Below the pieces are notes generated by a model. The model was given only the letters and a program-made list of their open reading frames with translations, was not told the DNA's origin and did not search any database. A DNA stretch of 64,000 nt, taken from Agelaius tricolor (taxonomy: Eukaryota; Chordata; Aves; Passeriformes; Icteridae). The translations under genes were made by a program, and so were the position numbers. Below, piece by piece: positions 21,911 to 33,352 of this stretch (positions are counted from its first letter, which is position 1; each line of letters starts with the position of its first letter). The stretch covers positions 310,001-374,000 of the forward strand of contig JALJCS010000030.1 in assembly GCA_023055355.1 (NCBI GenBank), in the 5' to 3' direction.

Positions 21911-23879
21911 ATGACTGAAAACTCTAGCACAAAAGTTACAGCTGAATTTTCTGCTCTGCTTGCTAAATAGAATGCCAAGCCTTCTCCAAGGGGGGAGGTT
22001 TGGGCAGAGAACAGCTGGTTTAATTTAGAAAATGTCATAGATAGAATTTGTTCTTTACAACATGAAACAGAAGTTAAACTGGGCAAAAATAAGACCATCC
22101 TCTGCTCAGTTTTGGCAGCTTGTCTCACAGCAGCCATAGAAACCCTTTTTAAGCAAAGAAACGAGGAAATAGCAAGAATAGATTCCCTTCAAAACCTAGT
22201 TGAAATTTTGCAGAAAGAATTAAAGGAAGATAGAAATGAGATCTATATGTTGTGAGCTGCCCTTAGAGAGGAACTTGCTAAGAATTCACATCCTACTGAT
22301 TCCTCTACAGAGCCAGAGGAAAAGGAAACTCCTGACATGAAACAAATCTATCCCCGTCAGGAACTTGAGGCAGTAAAAAATTGGAGAGAATACTGCTGTC
22401 CTCGCTTGAGACCCTTGGTTCAAACAGAATAGAACTATCTTAATGATGAGGATTGTTGGAATGTTGGGGGACATAAGACAGATGATGCACTTTGGACCTG
22501 GTTAACATAAGAGATTTGAAAACAGGATGCCTTGGCATAAACAAACGGAACTTTGAAAATTCGACCTGGATTGCAAGAAGATTAAATCAAACGGGTTTAC
22601 TGGAAAACGAAAATCCCATGAAACTCTGCAAGCAAGAGATGTTGTTATATGCATAAGTTTGTGGATGTGATTTTAACCTAATCATTGTAGTACACATTAC
22701 TAGTCTCCCTGCAATGGTATGTAAGTGCTTGTATCCCACAATCAAATTGGATTCTGATTACCGAGTGGGTCTCCCTGTCTCTCTGCATTGCCGAAAGAGG
22801 ATCTTGACCCGCCTATCACAACTAAACAAATACCGTTCAGTGCTACCCAATTAGCTAAGCTGTCAAAAGAATTCGGGCGCCTCCCACAAGAATCAGAGAC
22901 AAATATGTCCTCCGAGTGTCCCTCGATGGTGGAGATCAAATTAAATTAACCGGAGGCCAGTGGGTACTAGGGACATGGAGCCTTCTTCACAACAGGAGAT
23001 AAGGAGGTAAGCGTGACGCATGGTCCCTGACACAGGGTGCGTCTTTCTGGGCCGGGAGAATGAATCCTTTGGAAAGGGGTGACCCCCTGGCAATCGTTGA
23101 CACCACCGACCAGCTCTTAGAAAGTGTCCACAAAGCCGCCTGCCTGCAAAAGATTCATGAAAAGAAATTAGTTCCTGGTTTTGAAGGCCCAATGCAATTA
23201 CCTGTGAAGCCAGAACTAATGACCGATTGAACTCGTGGGCTTCCAGAAACACTTAAACATACAGCAATGACTCTACAGAAAACCATAATGGCTTTGAATC
23301 CTGTAGAAAGACTAGATAAGATTCCTCAGGAATTCCCCTGGCCAAAGTGGACCTAGAGATCCTGGCTTCACTCCCTACTCTTCCCCCTCACAGCCCTCAG
23401 CTTCTCAATCTGATTCACCTGCCAGTAGCCATAAAGTTTGGACATGAGCTGAAGTTGCAGTAGATCTGATTAATTATTGTAGACAATATGGACCTATAAA
23501 AACCCCGGCATAGAAATCAGAAAATAACAAAGGTGTTTGGTTTATTGGGGCTCCTCACAGTGAAAATATAGAGAAAGGAAAACAGATCTCTAACTGCCAC
23601 CGTTGGTGGTTGTTGGGAATTCAAAAGTGGGTCCCCAAAGAGGTGATGGATGGTTTGCCCCTTGATAAATTGCAGAAAATAATAAATAATTGGCACCAGC
23701 GAAAACCGAATCCATTGGCTCAACCCAGTGCACCCCTCCCTTCTCAGGGACAAAAACTAACCCTCCCCCAGCTTCTCCCACGGAACACAGGCAGTGAACC
23801 AAAACCAACAGGGTTTTCGGGAAACAAATCTCTCTGCCGCTTACAGGTGGGCAAAGGGGCGGAGCGTGGGTTTATTTAA
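21911..23879 (+). pseudogene. gag: Retroviral gag remnant
   Basis: An ATG at 21911 opens a frame beginning MTENSSTKVTAEFSALL. It meets a stop after about 20 codons and continues through several more stops. Matrix/capsid-like helical segments can be followed (RICSLQHETEVKLGKNK, then RIDSLQNLVEILQKELKED). Later parts include RVSLDGGDQIKLTGGQW near 22910 and a C-terminal stretch at 23610-23879 (GIQKWVPKEVMDGLPLDK). I see no zinc-knuckle CCHC motif. Multiple stops and at least one frame change make it non-functional. Confidence 0.75.
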
Positions 23880-23881
23880 GA

Positions 23882-24163
23882 ATGCTCACTAAAAATAAAT
23901 CAGGATATATATTAAGCCCAGCTATCACGGGCCTCCACAGGCTACTAGTAACCTTTTTGATTGACATTGGCGCTCAAATCTCTGCACTGACAAAAAAGGA
24001 TGCCCAGAGGTGTGGAATTGTTCCAACTAAGAGACAATGCTGTGTTCTTAATGCTCTGGGAACTACAGAATCTATGAATGTTGCCTTAGCCAAACTGAGG
24101 CTCCCTGGAAATGAGCATCAACTAGTCATCAAAATGGTAATTGGGAACATTCCAAATAATTGA
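23882..24163 (+). pseudogene. pro: Retroviral aspartic protease remnant
   Basis: A 93-codon open frame with the protease core: LIDIGAQISALTKKDAQRCG around residues 27-46, then the flap region and NALGTTESMNVALAKLRL. The active-site triad, normally Asp-Thr-Gly, reads Asp-Ile-Gly, so catalysis is probably lost. It directly follows the gag remnant, as expected for a gag-pro-pol order. The frame closes at TGA just before reverse transcriptase. Confidence 0.85.
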
Positions 24164-24204
24164 TTAGGAATGGGTGTCCTTGGAATGGTGTCCTCCCTAG
24201 GAAT

Positions 24205-24804
24205 GGGAGGCAGTGGGAAGACTCTGTGGGATTTCTGTGGTCTTTTGGCACACTGCCACTTAACATTAGGCTGCTTCAAACCGCACCCTCCCTACCCTAT
24301 AATCAAACAACTCATGTAAAACAATACCCTCTACCTTCTGGTGCCAGAGAAGGTATCAAAGCGGTTCTACAGGACTTGAGAAACCAAGGGGTAATAATTC
24401 ACACACCATTCTCCTTTTAATTCACCGGTATGGCCAGTCTGAAAAGCCAGTGGAAAGTGGAGATTAACAGTAGATTTTCACAGGCTTAAAGCCAACACAG
24501 ACCCTCTTACAGCACTGGTCCCAAACTTAGCTGAATTAATAACATCAATTCAAGAAAAGGCTCACTCAATCATGGCAATGGCAACTATGGATGTCAAAGA
24601 CATCTTCCTTATGATACCTATACAGCCAGAAGATATAGGGACCATTTTGCCTTCACATGGGAAAGGACAGCAATACACTTGCACTAGGCTTCCCCAAGGC
24701 TACAAACACTCCTCCACTTTGGCCCACCATGCTTTAGTTGAGGAATTAGAAAAAATACCCAAACCTGATCCTGCTGATCCTGTAGCTGATAATCAATACA
24801 TTTA
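24205..24804 (+). pseudogene. pol: Reverse transcriptase remnant, ends before the catalytic pair
   Basis: Recognisable N-terminal polymerase motifs: KQYPLPSGAREGIKAVLQDL, then WRLTVDFHRLKA, then TMDVKDIFLMIPI carrying the first catalytic Asp, then YTCTRLPQGYKHSSTLAHHAL. Stops fall near 24420 and 24441. The frame reaches DNQYI and then a TAA (24802-24804), exactly where the Y-x-D-D motif should continue, followed by a G26 tract. RNase H and integrase are absent. Confidence 0.88.
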
Positions 24805-24812
24805 AGACACTC

Positions 24813-24838
24813 GGGGGGGGGGGGGGGGGGGGGGGGGG
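24813..24838 (+). repeat. G26 homopolymer
   Basis: Twenty-six consecutive G bases followed by a broken G-rich tail to about 24858. It lies at the junction between the truncated reverse transcriptase and env-like sequence. It could be real (a strong quadruplex former) or a sequencing or gap-filling artefact. Confidence 0.95.
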
Positions 24839-25005
24839 TGGTGGGGAGGGGGGGAAGGATGAAATAGAGGTAGTAGGGAAACATCAGCAGAAAATAATCT
24901 CTCACTTAAAAAGTCTTGATTTGCAGATACCCGCCGAGAAAATTCAGAAACCTTCTCAGGAAGTGAAGATTTTGAGAATTTGGTAAAAAATGGCAACATG
25001 TTAAT

Positions 25006-26330
25006 TTGGAATCTTCTATTGTCCGAGAACTAGGCTTCATCTGTGAAAGTAATGCAATTACAGCTCAGGATGTTTGTTTGGACACAGAACAAAATATCTG
25101 TCATTTTGAAATTCATCCGAACGAGACTTTCGAAACAGGCCTTAAATATATAGGCAATGGGTGTGGGTGCTTTAGAACTGCTTGTGATATGGTATTTGTA
25201 GAAAATGCAGTAGTGGATAGTAAAAATCATTCAAATTGTTGCGCTTGTAACTTTACAAAATTGAGGGATGTGATTTTTCTTCAGAAGCTCCAGTTACCTC
25301 CCATTACCTTTTTCAATCCAATTAAAGACTGATTCACAAACTATTACTGTCCTAGGGTGACGTTATGATGCTTGTATCCCCATCCGTGTGTTCTGTTGAT
25401 GCTGGCTATCATGTTCTGTGCCTTCAAGACTGGCTGTGAAGAGCGAATGTTTTGTTTTGGTTTTGCTATCAGCCGCTCCCCCACAGCTGGCGCGACACAG
25501 AGACAGGGCAGTACATGGGTGCTGCTTTTGCTTTTTGCTTTGCTTTTCGCTTTGCTCTTGCTTCGGCTTTGCTCCTGCTTTGCTCTTGCTTTTTTGCTCC
25601 TGCTCATTAGTTAGTTTAGCTAAGCAGTCCAAATTTTCCCTGGACTGTTTCTCCTTTCCCTTCTTTGGACCTACTCGGACCTGCTCCGGACTGGGACCTG
25701 GGAAACACCGAGAGTTTGCACCTTGTGGCCAAGGTGCAGCAGCTACCCCAGCACAGGACAGACTGATAACAGAGCGAGCACTCCCAAGAGAGACTTTCTG
25801 AAGTTGTCTACTTTTTCAGAGCGGTGAAAGAGTGGTGCCATCTGGTATTGTTCCTTTTGTGTGCTGCGGGGTGCTTTGCCTGTTACAGAAACAGGTTCTT
25901 TCCACTTCTTTCCAAGGAATCCTTCCCGACCCGGTTGGGGGGAGGGGCCGTGTGGGTTTGTTTTCTGGAGGGTCCACCTTTTGGAGGTTTTCTCCCAAAT
26001 TTGCCCTAAACCAGGACATTTACCTACTCCCATTGGGATGAACATTACTTTGGTAAAGCAATCTTTGCTTCATCAGGACTTCATTGAAATATTGGAGAAG
26101 ATCAAGAAGAATAGACAGAAAGCACTGGTAACTGTTCATCACAATGTGAAAGAAATACACCATGTCATAGAGAGAGTAAGAAAAGATGCTGAACACAGGT
26201 GGTAGGATACTCTTTTTGGGTGGTCACCTACTGCCACAAGAGTCCTGAACAGTATGTGTCATCCCATCATTGCCCTTTTGCGTTTCGTTTTGATTGGGGT
26301 TTTTTAATCAGCAATCTTACTCATTATGAA
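25006..26330 (+). pseudogene. env: Retroviral env remnant split by a solo LTR
   Basis: The left part (25006-25332, 108 codons) is Cys-rich with potential N-glycosylation sites (NET, NFT) and a CxC pair, which fits an envelope ectodomain. A family A LTR interrupts at 25348-26018. The right part (about 26040-26310) reads MNITLVKQSLLHQDFIEILE, then HHVIERVRKDAEHRW, a TAG, DTLFGWSPTATRVLNS and a hydrophobic stretch, the pattern of a retroviral TM C-terminal half. Stops and the insertion make it dead. The assignment of the left part is weaker than that of the right. Confidence 0.65.
25348..26018 (+). mobile_element. Solo LTR, family A, inside the provirus env
   Basis: Opposite in orientation to the other family A copies: it starts TGTCCTAGGGTGAC and ends CTAAACCAGGACA, 671 bp. 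Flanking pentamers are ATTAC (25343-25347) and TTTAC (26019-26023), four of five matching. It is inserted in the env remnant. The usual AATAAA position (about 25880) reads CAGAAA, so the polyadenylation signal is lost. Confidence 0.9.
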
Positions 26331-26841
26331 TTAGAGAATGATGAAAGAGTTAACAAAATTGATGTCTGTAATTAATGCACACAACTTGGCTGATGTCCTT
26401 TTCACTGTGGCCATCTCCAAGACTATTGACACAAGGCGACTATAAATGAGAGGATGTGTTTTGAAATCGTCTTCAATTTTCTTTGAAGATTATAAGAAAA
26501 TTACTTTTGATTTTTGGTGAATTGTTTTGAAAAAAAATATTTTAAATGAACTGTTGTTGATTTGTTTATTGCTTTATTGCCTTTGATTATTTGTGATTAG
26601 TTTCAGATATTTGAAAAAAATGTTTCAAAATAATATGGTTTAAATTACTGTTATTACATTTGTTTCTTGTTTCCTTACCCCCGCCTTTTTTTATCTTTTC
26701 TTGTCCTTCCCTTCTCTCTCTCTGTCTGACGTATTGTCTCTGCTTTCCGGGATATGCTACCAATGTGCGACAAGTATAAAACAATAGTACAGAACACTGC
26801 TGATGAAGACCCTTTGAAGCCTGTCGTGAGTCACCAGGTGC

Positions 26842-27828
26842 TGTGAGAGACGGTCTGAGGTTCCCCCCATTTGCCTCACGACCGTCCACAGGACCGATAT
26901 CAGGACCCTGAGGACCCCGATGGGACCTCTGGCATGCCAGTAATGGATGAACACCAAAAATCCTGAGGCCCCTGAGCAGAGTTCTGGCCTGCCAAGTGAT
27001 TGTTCACAGCTGTGTCTTCAGTGACTGCTTCTAGCAGGGCCTGCCAAAGGGCGACCCAGCCTATATGCTTGCACCTGCTTCACGACAATAGACCAGGAAT
27101 TTTCCCACCTCTTGGCCAGATGAACTTGCTGGGGCAACTTGGTAGCCCCCCCCATGGAAAATCCTTCCTCTGCTCCACTACCACCGTGAGGCACCGAGGT
27201 TGAAGCCCCCCTACCAAGGACTGAGACTGAGACACCTGTAATTCTGATGCAGGGGTGCTGGCCTGACTGAAGCAGGATGCCTGCTGAGTGTTGCCTACAG
27301 ATGTGCCTACAGGACCTAGACTGGTTTCCCCCAGAAAGCAGTCCTGAAACAGTGGGTCCCACTCACTGCTGATACTGACTTATCCTGCTGAGAACATGGA
27401 CTGTCTGTACCCGTCTTCAATACCTTTTTCCCCCTCAGCAATTTCAATAGACTTCTTCTTCTTGATTGTATCTATTCCCCCTCAGCCATTTCAAGATTCT
27501 GTTTCCCCCCTCAGCAATGGACTATAATAGAACCTTGAGTTCACCAGGACTTTGAGATCTTCCCAACGTGACTAGGCAAACTCTATTGGCTGGACTAAGA
27601 GGACTTAGTCTCTCCATGTTTGGTAGCTATACTCCTCTCTCTTTCTCCCCCTCTGTTTTATTCTTTTCCTCTCCCTGATTCCTTTCAGGCATTTGCTGTG
27701 GTCATTCTATAAAGGTGCATTTGTTTGGATCGATACTGCAATCCCCTTTCCAGGTTGTCTGTTGCACTCCCAGATCAGTTAACCAACCAACCAGTTAACC
27801 AACCCGTTGGTATGAGCAGATCGTGACA
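26842..27828 (+). mobile_element. Provirus 3' LTR
   Basis: Starts TGTGAGAGAC and ends GATCGTGACA, 987 bp. It lacks the family A insertion found in the 5' LTR and so shows the pre-insertion site. It has a deletion of about 24 bases near 27550 relative to the 5' LTR. I see no clear polypurine tract directly upstream (the sequence reads GTGAGTCACCAGGTGC), so the start is set by alignment with the 5' LTR. Confidence 0.85.
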
Positions 27829-27940
27829 ATACCTTCTTTCAAGCTGAAATTGGTTCTAGTCCATAGAAGCACACTGGTAGGTAAAAGTAGACTCTAAAAG
27901 ATAACATTCAAAATGTATTTCCCTTGTCTTCCCATTAAAG

Positions 27941-28141
27941 CAAGTGAAGAAAGCAGACAGGAGATCTTCAGATAACATGCTATGCAAATTGAAAAGATTC
28001 TGTCCTTATTTGAAGCAACTGAGGAACTCACACAATGAAATACAGTTCAGACAGATGGAAGGGTCACAGATGATGTCAAATCTGTACTTCCAATGTTTGA
28101 ATGAAGCAAGATTTCTTGAAGTACAATCCTATACAATGAAG
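27941..28141 (+). pseudogene. Coding-like block near the provirus, identity unknown
   Basis: Bounded by an acceptor-like CCCATTAAAG and a strong donor-like AAG|GTGAGT, 201 bases. One frame is open throughout (QVKKADRRSSDNMLCKLKRF...). A different frame looks more protein-like (IEKILSLFEATEELT, TDGRVTDDVKSVLPMF, and YNEGEFAEAIELALFSKHN beyond the donor) but has several stops. I do not recognise either. If real it is a dead exon; chance cannot be excluded. Confidence 0.2.
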
Positions 28142-29529
28142 GTGAGTTTGCAGAAGCAATTGAACTGGCTCTGTTTTCTAAACACAATGTTTTCTAAGTA
28201 ACTGAGGATTCAGGAGGGCAACCTTGGAATTTAAAGGATTTAGAAAGATACAAATACCAAGACTGGCAGTTCATTAGCTTTAACAGTCTCTTCAAATAAG
28301 ATCTATTTTTAACTTCTTCTTGTAGTAGGTCTGAAGACATTGGGAACGATGCAATAAAACAAAACAAGCAACAAACCAAAACAAAACCAAAACAGCTTTC
28401 TCAAAAAGCTTGGAGAAACCAGAGAAATTATGATTTTTAGGGGTTAAGTAGTCCTTTAAAAGTTGTCTCTGGGAAAAGAGATAAAAAACCACGAATTGAC
28501 TGTGGAGTATATTCCAAACCTGTACTGAAGCATGTAAGGGACAAGAGCCGGTAATAAAACTACTATGCTGGGTTCATCTGTTAAAAGCATTCCAGAATGG
28601 TTGAAGTTATCAATCACATAATGTGGGATTTAAAAAAAAAAAAAAGAAAAAAAGAAAAAAGAAGAAAACATAGAGAAAAAAATATTTTGAAGATGTTTTC
28701 CCATTCCCAGATGGCATAACAACTTTATTTCATTTTGTTCCTAAGACTGATTAATAGCTAATGAAGTGTTTTACAATTGAGAGTGAGAGTGTTCACACTA
28801 ACCGTACAATTTGGATGGATCTCTTTTACTTTGCACAGCAGCAGATACGGTTTAGCACTCCACAGTTCAGTCCCCAAAAGTGAATGGGTGTGGCAGATTT
28901 AACCTAACTGGCCAGTCCACCAGAATGCTTAATTATCTTGGAAAATGCTTTGCTCTATCTCATTATCTGGACATGTCTCTCTAGCTCCGCTTTGAGCTCC
29001 TTGATCTTTCATCTACAGGATGAGATCCAATTTAGCTTAGCAAGGACATAGCCTTTCAAAACCACATCTTTTATCTTCTGCATTCATCCAAGTACATTTC
29101 TACTGCAGGGAACCCTGTGGAAGATCCTAGTTGTTTTGTTTCTCAGATAGTTGTTGCATAAAAGAGCTCTTCTTTTAATTTTTTCCCTGCTAAAGGATAG
29201 GCTCTGTACTTAACTGATTGTGATGCTAACTCATTATCATCTATTCTCCAGTCGTACAGAGTAGGCAGCAAAGTTTTCTTCTGAAGACATTCATTTAATG
29301 AGAAATGCTGAAGGTCTGACTTTACTTGCAAAGGTCACTGATTGACCGGTTGCAAAATTGTTAAGTCTAGGAAGAGCAGGAAAAGTGTGCTGTTGCTGTG
29401 CCTGTAAATGTCGTGTCAGCTGCTGTTGGGATAAAAAGCATGAGCATAAGAAAACATGGATAGAAAAGAAATTTGTTGTGATTTCTGCACAAGAGGAAGT
29501 ATGAAGCACTTATTTCAGTGGCTAAGACA
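28142..29529. other. Spacer, nothing recognised
   Basis: AT-rich, with an A-rich run near 28630-28682. No coding frame or repeat that I can support. Confidence 0.6.
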
Positions 29530-29704
29530 GTATCATCATTGGGCCAGTTCTCTTCAACATCTTTTGAACAACCTGGACACAGCACTTGAAGGAATATTAA
29601 GAAAGTTTGCCAAAGACACTAAATTGGGAGGAGCTGTGAACTAGCTCCCTTGAGGGCACAGAGACCTTGCAGAGAGATCTTGCCAAATAGGAGAGATGGG
29701 CAAT
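29530..29704 (+). mobile_element. CR1 LINE, left part, with reverse-transcriptase remnant
   Basis: Plus-sense CR1. The translation contains LNNLDTALEGILRKFAKDTK, corresponding to the CR1 reverse-transcriptase catalytic region in which the usual double Asp reads Lys-Asp. The sequence runs to GAGAGATGGGCAAT and is then interrupted by an LTR. It resumes at 30282. Confidence 0.88.
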
Positions 29705-30275
29705 TCTTGCTGGCCGGGAGTCTATGCACAAATCACAAAAGGGGCGGGACTGCTGGGGACGGCGTCTCAAGCTGGGTTTTTTCCAGCATCAGTCTCATTA
29801 CATGGTGATGACAATGGGAAGCTGCCAGCAGCTCACGTCCCCAGCAGCAGACAAAGAACTTAATGTTACAACTGACTTGAAAAGTTTTTTGACCAATCAC
29901 ACAAAGCAAAAGCATATTGACAGTACTTCTATCCAATCACTATAAAGACATGTACCTGGGCTTAGAACAATGCTCGCTTCTTTCGAATAAAAGACCTGCT
30001 TGTAAGCCTTAAGATACAGTGCACAGAGCTCCGTTATTAAGCTTAGAACTACCTAACATCGCGCTAGATATACTTTGCTGTAGCTTAGGGAGTTATTCTA
30101 GACAAGCATTAATACACAGACCATTGTTCCATTTGTCCTTACTTTTCTACTTCTCATCTAATTTTTCTGCTGACAAACCTTATGACTACTGCTTAGCTCC
30201 AATGACAGTTCTGCTGTCTCTGAGGCCTTCCTTTTGCAGCTTTCCCAAACCCCTCTGTTTTTGAGGATTCCCACA
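29705..30275 (+). mobile_element. Solo LTR, 571 bp, inserted in CR1
   Basis: The host CR1 is split, and GGCAAT occurs on both sides (29699-29704 and 30276-30281), a perfect 6-bp TSD typical of ERVK-like elements. The LTR starts TCTTGCTGGC (the usual TG probably mutated to TC) and ends GGATTCCCACA. A TATA-like CTATAAAG lies near 29940 and AATAAA near 29987, so it reads on the plus strand. No retroviral genes adjoin it. Confidence 0.88.
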
Positions 30276-30281
30276 GGCAAT

Positions 30282-30880
30282 CACCAACCAGATGGAGTGG
30301 AACAAGGGCAAGTGCTGGATTCAGCACCTGCAACTGGGCAATCCTGGTGGGTGTATAGACTGGGGAGGGAGCAAGAGGCTGGGAGAAGCACTGCAGAAAG
30401 GGACCCAGGCTCCTGGCCAATGGCAAGCTGAATGTGCATCAGCAGTGCCCTGGCAGCCAGGAGGGCCAAGCCTGTCCTGGGGTGCATCAGGCACAGCATC
30501 ACCAGCTGGGCAAGGGAGGGGATTGTCTTGCTCTGCTCTGCTCTGCTCTGCTCTGCTCTGCTCTGCTCTTCTCTTCTCTGCTCTGCTCTGGGGCGGAATC
30601 ACCTTGGTATTAGAAAGTCCTCAAATGAGGTCTACAAAGACAGGACTCAATGAAATGGCATGCAGCTGAGTCAGGGGAGGTTTAGGTCGGGTATCAGGAA
30701 AAAGTTTTTAACCCGAGAATGGCTGGGCACTGGAAGAGTCTCTCCAGGGAGTGGTCACACCATCACAACTGTCTGAGTTTGGGAGTTCAAGGATGGCCCC
30801 AGGCAGGGCCAGGAGTTGGACTGATGATGATCCTGATGGGGTCCTTCCAATTCAACAGATTCAATGACTCAATGGTTCTG
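30282..30880 (+). mobile_element. CR1 LINE, right part with 3' end
   Basis: Continuation of the CR1 at 29530-29704: AGTGCTGGATTCAGCACCTG, then GCAGTGCCCTGGCAGCCAGG, then a (CTCTG)n expansion, and a 3' tail with GGTTTAGGTCGGGTATCAGG and GGGTCCTTCCAATTCAACAG. It ends with short ATTCAATGA-like words, the usual CR1 terminal microsatellite type. No functional reading frame. Confidence 0.88.
30528..30592 (+). repeat. (CTCTG)n pentanucleotide repeat
   Basis: About a dozen CTCTG units with two CTCTT variants, located inside the CR1 where the consensus has a short CTGCTCTG stretch. It is a local expansion of LINE sequence. Confidence 0.95.
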
Positions 30881-32969
30881 TCCTGGCCACTCAAGGTATA
30901 TTGCTTGGTCTCATCAGATTTTGATCTGCTCTTGTTGTTGGTCAGACTTTGTCCCTACTGGCTAATGATATTTATCACAAAAGACAAAGTGCCTTTTCTC
31001 AATTTTCTCAAGCAATTGGAACATACGCCTTAGAATCCTAAAAAAGTCTTTTCTTTGAAACAACACTGTAGTGTTTTTCACTGCCGAGTAGTCTTTCCAG
31101 ATCTTAAGGAGAAAGAAGGCAAAATGAGGGGATGTATTACAATGAATGATTGTCAGTTTTCCGGTTCTTTAGCAGTATATTTGTACTTCCACTATGCTTT
31201 TCTGTAAAATCATGGTTTTCTATAGTATCCAATTTTCTAGCAAGACACATTTCTGCAACTGAGCCCATCAGTCTTTGTGAAAAGATATTGTCAGAAGTAC
31301 AAAACATATGAATAGGCAGTGACAAGTGAGGGAAAAAAGGAGTATGAGAAGCAGCTGCATGATCCTAAAGTGAGACAAGAAGGAGGAGAAGGTGCTCCAG
31401 GTGACAGAGCAAAGAATCCCCCACAGTCCCTGGAGGACATCATCATCAAGCAGGTTGTCTCCCAGCAGTCCCTGGAGAACCGTGGAGGAACACAATGGAG
31501 CTCGTGGGGAGCTCCATGCCACAGCAGGTGACTGTGCCTTGAAGGAAGCTGCAGCTTGTGGAGGGAGAGAGGGCCAGAAAAGCATCCTTGACCTCTTGGA
31601 AGAGTGGAAGAGTACGTGCAAATCTTCAACAGCTGCTAACTCTACTCTATTCTCTTTCCGCTTCTTGTCTTAGGTAAGTAAGAAGACAACCCAAGAATTA
31701 GAAGCCTAAATTCTTTTGCTTGAGGCTCCCATTCTTTCTGCCATTCTCTTCCAATTTAGTTTGAAGTAAAACTGATGATAAAGTTCTTAAGGCTTGATGT
31801 TCAGGCTTTTCAGAAAATAGGGAGTGCAAATAACTCTTGTCACTGTCATTTTTTTCATAGAAGGAAAAAAGGGAAATTACTGGTTTTCAAGGACTTACGG
31901 AAATCCATTGGTAACGGTGGTGAGACTGAAGAGTTTAATTAATCTGAAAAGAGAATGTCGTGGAGCTACCTCAGCTCTGTACAAGTTTTTTTACCAGGAA
32001 GTCTAGACTTTTAAACAGACTAAGGACACAATAGTTATCTCTGGGAATATTTTAGTATGTATAGTACATTCATCTTTAAATAGTTCTATCTGTTTGACAG
32101 TTATGACTTGGGCTTTAATTTTGATGTGAAAAGAAATATTTGTGATTCAGATCATTTCCATTTCTGAAGCATTTCAGTTGTTGACTGTTTTTGCTGTCTC
32201 CTGAGGGCGGGAAAATAGTCTTTGTACCAATACTGAAACAAACTAGATGGAAAAATTTGTTTTCCTCATTCTTTTCTGTCTATTTGAACAGGCACAGCAG
32301 CAAGACCACTGCTATGAGTCTGAGTGGCCCTTCCACTCCAGGATGATAAACTTGTAGTGGCTAGTATGTTATTTGCCGGCTGTTAACTGTTGTGCAGAAA
32401 GATCTGTCAACCTTTTTCACAGGAAGACGCTTCTGAATTGCTTCACTTGTCTCTGAAGCAGAGACCTAAGCTGGCACTCCATTTCTGAGATCTTGCTGTG
32501 TTAGCCCCCAAACCCATTTCTTTCAAATGCCTTTTACTTTCAACCCAAGCACTTCATTACTTCATGATGTAATCTCTTGTTCTTCATGTTCGGGGGATTG
32601 TTTTAGACTGATAAGAACATATTGCAGTAAGCAGGTAGAACATCTATCTTAAGCAGTATCCATCACTTGGCTTTGGTTCATGTATCATAACATCTGCAAG
32701 GAATGTCATTTACAATCAATGGATGGGCTGGGGTAACGGGCCACAGGTTTAGGAATCTTTCTCCAATTAATTTTGCGTTAAAATTTAGCTCTTATCATTT
32801 CAATTGGGTCTTTATTAAAACAATCATCTATTTATTACCTGTACCACAATGACCAGTGTACCTGTACCACAGTCAAGAGTGGCTGAGCATCCTACAACAA
32901 TTCCAAGAAGAAGAATGGTCTGAGCCCCCAGTGCAGCACAAGAAGTCTGTCATCAAGCCGGAGTCCCGC
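30881..32969. other. Spacer with a possible repeat remnant
   Basis: Mostly AT-rich. Between about 31340 and 31610 a G- and C-richer block contains paired words (CAGTCCCTGGAGGAC near 31425 and CAGTCCCTGGAGAAC near 31469). It resembles the 5' non-coding part of some CR1 elements, but I cannot prove it. The minus-strand frames 31268-31621 and 31291-31629 are compositional. Confidence 0.45.
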
Positions 32970-33352
32970 AGGCGTTTTCTCAGCCTGGAGAAGAGCAGAC
33001 TCCGGGCAAATTGTTAGAGCAGCTCTCCAGTAGCTGAAGACAGCCTACCAGAAGGAGGCAGGTGAGCTACACAAGGGCACGGAGCGATAGGAAAAGTGTG
33101 GATGGCTTTAAAACCTGAAGAGGATAGGTTTCCTTTGGCTATTGGGAAGAAATTCCTTGCCAAGATGGTTGTGAGACACTAGAACATGTTGTGGGTGACC
33201 AATTCCTGGAAGTGATCAAGGCCAGCTTGAATGGGTCTTTGAGCTTAAGGCGGTCTAGTGGAAGGTGTCCCTGACAATGACATGCTGGGGAGGACGTAGG
33301 TGAATTTAAGGTCCCTTCCAAAGCCAACCATTCCATTATTCTATGGTAATCA
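32970..33352 (+). mobile_element. CR1 LINE 3' fragment
   Basis: Plus-sense CR1 tail: TCTCAGCCTGGAGAAGAGCA, then GAAATTCCTTGCCAAGATGG, then AAGGTCCCTTCCAAAGCC, ending CCATTATTCTATGG, the characteristic CR1 3' end. Short and non-coding. Confidence 0.9.

Larger units (their letters stand above)
19182..27828 (+). mobile_element. Degraded provirus with both LTRs
   Basis: Two related LTRs (19182-21462, containing insertions, and 26842-27828) flank an internal region with gag, protease, reverse-transcriptase and env remnants in the right order. Pentamers at the two outer edges are ATACG and ATACC, a 5-bp TSD with one mismatch. RNase H and integrase are missing between 24.8 and 25.0 kb. All genes carry stops or frameshifts and none could act. 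I cannot settle between a class I-like and a class III-like lineage. Confidence 0.85.

Noticed and set aside
30321..30669. Open frames on both strands across the (CTCTG)n tract
   Set aside because: The sequence is CR1 3' DNA with an expanded simple repeat, not a gene.
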